From an uncultured Oscillospiraceae bacterium (GTDB taxonomy: Bacteria; Bacillota; Clostridia; Oscillospirales; Oscillospiraceae): a stretch of 7,783 nt of DNA. This document shows positions 5,305 to 7,783 of the stretch, one piece after another. The stretch is from NCBI GenBank assembly GCA_947628975.1, contig CANRBW010000070.1, positions 1 to 7,783 of the forward strand. The letters run 5' to 3'. Every line of letters begins with the position of its first letter. Position 1 is the first letter of the stretch. The notes under the pieces were generated by a model. It was not told the DNA's origin and did no database searches. It saw nothing but the letters and a program-made list of their open reading frames with translations. Made by a program: the position numbers and the translations under genes.

Positions 5305-5327
5305 CGAGAGGGGAGTTGGCCGCCGTG
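5305..5327 (+). promoter_or_regulatory. Ribosome binding site deciding the pyrH start
   Basis: AGAGGGGAG (5307-5315) is placed 9 bases before the GTG at 5325, but directly touches the TTG at 5316. Spacing therefore favours GTG, giving MREPKFHRILLKISGEAL. This also fits the short N-terminus before the first strand of UMP kinases. Confidence 0.7.
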
Positions 5328-6059
5328 AGGGAACCGAAGTTCCACCGTATCCTGCTGAAGATCAGCGGGGAGGCCCTGGCCGGCGCGGCCGGTCGGGGGC
5401 TGGACTTCAGCGTGATCGAGGAAGTCAGCGAAGTGATCAAGAAATGTCTGGATGCGGGCGTTCAGATCGGCGTCGTCATCGGCGCGGGGAATTTCTGGCG
5501 CGGGGTCAAGGACGGCGGCGGCAAGATGGAGCGCACCCGCGCCGACCACATGGGGATGCTGGCCACGGTGCTCAACTGTCTGGCGGTGGCCGACGTGATG
5601 GAGCAAAAGGGCATCCCCGTCCGGGTCCAGACCGCCCTGGAGATCAAGGCGGTGGCGGAGCCCTATATCCGCTCCCGCGCCATCCGGCACCTGGAGAAGG
5701 GGAGGGTGGTCATCTTCGGCTGCGGCACCGGCAACCCCTTCTTCTCCACCGACACCGCCGCCGTGCTCCGGGCCGCCGAGATCGAGGCCGAGGCCATCCT
5801 CCTGGCCAAGAACATCGACGGGGTCTACTCCGCCGACCCCAGGGTCAACCCCGCCGCCGTCAAGTATGACTCCATCTCCTACGACCAGGTGCTGGCCCAG
5901 CATCTCCAGGTGATGGACTTCACCGCCACATCCCTTTCCATGGACAACCACATCCCCGTCATCCTCTTCGCCCTGAAGGACCCGGAGAACATCTACCGGG
6001 TGGTCATGGGGGAAAAAGTGGGAACAATCGTAAAGGAGGAGCAAAAAAGTGACAGCTGA
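5325..6059 (+). CDS. pyrH: UMP kinase
   Basis: The 244-residue protein belongs to the amino acid kinase fold and phosphorylates UMP to UDP with ATP, supplying UTP and CTP. Motifs in order are LKISGEAL (11-18, phosphate-binding Lys), VIGAGNFWRG (51-60, glycine-rich loop), ADHMGMLATVLN (73-84, UMP-side helix), GCGTGNPFFSTDTAA (132-146, UMP phosphate binding), KNIDGVYSADP (162-172, ATP side) and SLSMDN (203-208). Bacterial UMP kinases are usually hexameric and allosterically controlled by UTP and GTP. GTG at 5325 is the chosen start; TTG at 5316 would add three residues but sits on the ribosome binding site. Its 3' end overlaps frr by 11 bases. In many Firmicutes pyrH follows rpsB-tsf; here efp and the CD1247-type gene stand upstream instead, and pyrH has its own promoter. 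Confidence 0.96.
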   Translation: MREPKFHRILLKISGEALAGAAGRGLDFSVIEEVSEVIKKCLDAGVQIGVVIGAGNFWRGVKDGGGKMERTRADHMGMLATVLNCLAVADVMEQKGIPVRVQTALEIKAVAEPYIRSRAIRHLEKGRVVIFGCGTGNPFFSTDTAAVLRAAEIEAEAILLAKNIDGVYSADPRVNPAAVKYDSISYDQVLAQHLQVMDFTATSLSMDNHIPVILFALKDPENIYRVVMGEKVGTIVKEEQKSDS

Positions 6060-6606
6060 AGAAAACAAGGTGTTCGAGGCCAAGATGCAGAAGACCGTCG
6101 AGGTGGTCAAGGGGGACTTCGCCTCCGTCCGGGCCGGACGGGCCAACGTGGCGGTGCTGGACCGGATCCAGGTGGAGTATTACGGCGTGATGACCCCGCT
6201 CCAGCAGGTCGCCTCCATCTCCTCCCCCGACCCCCGCACCCTGATGATCCAGCCCTGGGACGGCAGCATCCTCAAGACCATCGAGAAGGCCATCCAGACC
6301 TCCGACCTGGGCATCAACCCCCAGAACGACGGCAAGGTGATCCGCCTGGCCTTCCCCCAGCTCACCGAGGAGCGCCGCAAGGAGCTGGCCCGCCAGGTCC
6401 AGAAGTACGGCGAGAACGGCAAGGTCGCCATCCGCAACATCCGCCGGGACGCCATGGACCAGTTCAAGGCCATGGAGAAGAAGAACGAGATCACCGAGGA
6501 CGACCGCAAGGACCTGGAGGACGAGCTCCAAAAGCTCACCGACAAGTACTGCAAGGAGATCGACACCCTGACGGCCAAAAAGGAAGAGGAACTCATGGCC
6601 GTCTGA
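6049..6606 (+). CDS. frr: Ribosome recycling factor
   Basis: The 185-residue protein matches RRF in full length. With EF-G it splits the post-termination ribosome. Domain I is a three-helix bundle, formed here by the N-terminal helix (to about 30, with 'VRAGRAN' at 27-33) and the long C-terminal helices (about 105-185). Domain II (about 31-104) holds 'VEYYG..TPLQQVASIS.P..R.L.IQPWD'. The conserved 'NIRRDA' has R132, the residue important for RRF activity in E. coli. The start is GTG at 6049, inside the end of pyrH; AAAGGAGGA (6032-6040) 8 bases upstream leaves no doubt. The 11-base overlap in a different frame suggests coupled translation of the two genes. uppS begins 35 bases after the stop with no terminator between them. 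Confidence 0.97.
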   Translation: MTAEENKVFEAKMQKTVEVVKGDFASVRAGRANVAVLDRIQVEYYGVMTPLQQVASISSPDPRTLMIQPWDGSILKTIEKAIQTSDLGINPQNDGKVIRLAFPQLTEERRKELARQVQKYGENGKVAIRNIRRDAMDQFKAMEKKNEITEDDRKDLEDELQKLTDKYCKEIDTLTAKKEEELMAV

Positions 6607-6641
6607 CACGCGGGCGGGCATGAGCCGGGAGTTGAGAGAGT

Positions 6642-7379
6642 ATGCTGTTTCGCAAGGCCGCCGCGCCGGAGTTGGACCTGGACCGTCTGCCCCGTCATAT
6701 CGCCATCATCATGGACGGCAACGGCCGCTGGGCCAAGCGGCGCGGTCTGCCCAGAAGCGCCGGCCACGCCGCCGGGGCGGAGACCCTGCGGCGGATCGCC
6801 ACCGCCGCCAGGGACCTGGGCGTGCCCTATCTGACCCTCTACGCCTTCTCCACGGAGAACTGGAAGCGCCCCAGGGAGGAGGTCGAGGGGGTGATGGGCC
6901 TCTTGAGGGACTACCTTCAGGAGACCCTGCGGGATATGGAGAAAAACCGGTTCCATATGGACTTTTGGGGGGACCTCTCCCCACTGGACCCGGAGTTGCG
7001 GGCCCTGTGCGCCCAGGTGGAGGAGCGCTCACGGGTCTATTCCCGCTTCCAGATGAATATCTGTCTCAACTATGGCGGCAGGGATGAGATCCTCCATGCC
7101 GCCAGGGCCTATGCCGCCGACTGCGCCCAGGGCAGGGCGGACCCGGCGGCGCTGGACGAGGCGGGCTTTTCGGCCTATCTCTACTCCGGCGGGGTCCCGG
7201 ACCCGGACCTGATCATCCGGCCCAGCGGGGAACAGCGGCTGTCCAACTTCCTGCTCTGGCAGGCCGCCTACGCCGAGTTCTACTATACCGACATCCTCTG
7301 GCCGGACTTCAAAACGCAAGACCTGCGGGACGCCATCGCCACCTATCAGCGCCGGTCCCGCAGGTTTGGGGGGAGTTAA
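6642..7379 (+). CDS. uppS: Undecaprenyl diphosphate synthase (cis-prenyltransferase)
   Basis: The 245-residue protein adds isopentenyl units to farnesyl diphosphate to make the C55 lipid carrier for peptidoglycan and other wall polymers, and acts at the membrane face. The conserved regions are present: IAIIMDGNGRWAKRRG (20-35, catalytic Asp D25 and phosphate-binding Gly/Arg), GHAAG (41-45), LTLYAFSTENWKRP (64-77), and RPSGEQRLSNFLLWQAAYAEFYY (193-215) with the pyrophosphate-binding arginines and E212. No membrane segment is expected or seen. The ATG at 6642 gives MLFRKAAAPELDLDRLPRHI, a normal N-terminus. The ribosome binding site is less clear than its neighbours' (GGGAG at 6627-6631 or GAGAGAG at 6634-6640). 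It sits in the usual pyrH-frr-uppS-cdsA order, two bases before the cdsA start codon. Confidence 0.97.
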   Translation: MLFRKAAAPELDLDRLPRHIAIIMDGNGRWAKRRGLPRSAGHAAGAETLRRIATAARDLGVPYLTLYAFSTENWKRPREEVEGVMGLLRDYLQETLRDMEKNRFHMDFWGDLSPLDPELRALCAQVEERSRVYSRFQMNICLNYGGRDEILHAARAYAADCAQGRADPAALDEAGFSAYLYSGGVPDPDLIIRPSGEQRLSNFLLWQAAYAEFYYTDILWPDFKTQDLRDAIATYQRRSRRFGGS

Positions 7380-7381
7380 TC

Positions 7382-7783
7382 GTGTTTCAACGGATCATGG
7401 TCGCGGTGGTGTGCGTGCCGCTTGTTTTTCTGGTGTTCTTTTTCCTGCCGCCCATCGCCCTGCCCATCGCTCTCTCGCTCCTGTCCATGATCGGCGTACA
7501 CGAGGTGCTGTGGTCCACCGGCTTTGTCAAGAATCCCCGGCTGTCCGCCTGCTCCATCCTGCTGGCCGGGGCGATCCCCTTCTGGGTGTACTTCGGCCTG
7601 GACCCCCTCTCCGCCCGGATCGCCCTGTTCGTCTACTTCACCCTGGTCTTTCTGGAGGCCATTTCGAGCCACTACACCGTGACGGTGGAGAAGTTGGGCG
7701 GGTCCTTTTTCTTCGCCACCCTGATCCCCTACTTCCTCTCCAGCTTCATCCGGCTGGACCAGATGGAGGGGGGGAAGTTCCTC
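7382..7783 (+). CDS. cdsA: Phosphatidate cytidylyltransferase (CDP-diglyceride synthase), N-terminal part
   Basis: An open frame from GTG at 7382 runs off the right edge after 134 codons. The protein starts MFQRIMVAVVCVPLVFLVFF and is very hydrophobic, with likely membrane helices around 5-22, 24-39, 54-72, 77-93 and 108-123. The pattern 'R...A.V..P...L.FFLPP' followed by 'HEVLWSTGF' and 'SSFIRLDQMEGGKFL' fits the N-terminal half of CdsA, which makes CDP-diacylglycerol from CTP and phosphatidic acid for phospholipid synthesis. The family's signature with the catalytic Asp residues lies further on, outside the window. GGGGAG (7370-7375), within the last codons of uppS, is 6 bases upstream of the start, which supports GTG and coupling to uppS. 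The position directly after uppS is the classic one and strengthens the call. Confidence 0.9.
   Translation, partial: MFQRIMVAVVCVPLVFLVFFFLPPIALPIALSLLSMIGVHEVLWSTGFVKNPRLSACSILLAGAIPFWVYFGLDPLSARIALFVYFTLVFLEAISSHYTVTVEKLGGSFFFATLIPYFLSSFIRLDQMEGGKFL

Noticed and set aside
4749..6146. A 465-codon minus-strand frame across the CD1247-type gene, the intergenic region and pyrH
   Set aside because: It runs antisense through a terminator, a promoter and two well-supported genes, and has repetitive low-complexity translation.
1..7783. Search for tRNA, rRNA, CRISPR repeats, insertion sequences, phage genes or a defence system
   Set aside because: No cloverleaf, direct-repeat array, transposase-like protein or flanking repeats could be seen. 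The gene set is housekeeping, so I do not claim a new system.

Overview
The window is a GC-rich bacterial chromosome segment (well above 60% G+C by eye) with AT-rich islands only at promoters. Gene content, gene order and protein sequences suggest a member of the Firmicutes, class Clostridia, probably Oscillospiraceae (the Flavonifractor / Intestinimonas / Lawsonibacter group). Pointers are adjacent yqhT-like and efp genes, a CD1247-type protein directly after efp, and a YqeG-family phosphatase. The taxon is inferred from remembered family sequences, not from a search.

Layout: (1) positions 1-157 hold the last 52 codons of leucyl-tRNA synthetase. (2) A perfect-consensus sigma-A promoter (224-252) drives a monocistronic rpsU (330-512), which ends at a strong bidirectional terminator (519-552). 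(3) The only minus-strand gene (553-1341) converges on rpsU. It encodes an unnamed cytoplasmic protein that looks like a degenerate GH18-type TIM barrel. (4) A plus-strand promoter at 1354-1382, lying in the upstream region of the minus-strand gene, starts a tightly packed cluster: a yqeG-like HAD phosphatase (1483-2001), an endonuclease IV-like TIM-barrel protein (2005-2877) and a yqhT-like M24 Xaa-Pro peptidase (2874-3938). The leader of this transcript can fold into a strong two-part hairpin with a short U-tract. (5) A separate promoter (3966-3994) drives efp (4051-4620) and the CD1247-type zinc-ribbon protein (4652-5128), closed by an intrinsic terminator (5140-5174). (6) A promoter near 5225-5230 starts the classic pyrH-frr-uppS-cdsA cluster. 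It covers UMP kinase, ribosome recycling factor, undecaprenyl diphosphate synthase and CDP-diglyceride synthase, the last cut off by the right edge.

Most of the window is housekeeping. It serves translation (LeuS, S21, EF-P, RRF), pyrimidine nucleotide supply (PyrH) and envelope lipid synthesis (UppS, CdsA). The less ordinary parts are the minus-strand GH18-like gene, the endonuclease IV-like protein with an altered metal-ligand motif, the yqeG leader hairpin, and the Cys/His- and Lys-rich C-terminus of the CD1247-type protein. I found no mobile element, CRISPR array, tRNA or rRNA, and nothing that is clearly a new multi-gene system. Apart from the pyrH leader (about 196 bases, 5129-5324), the gaps between genes are under 180 bases.
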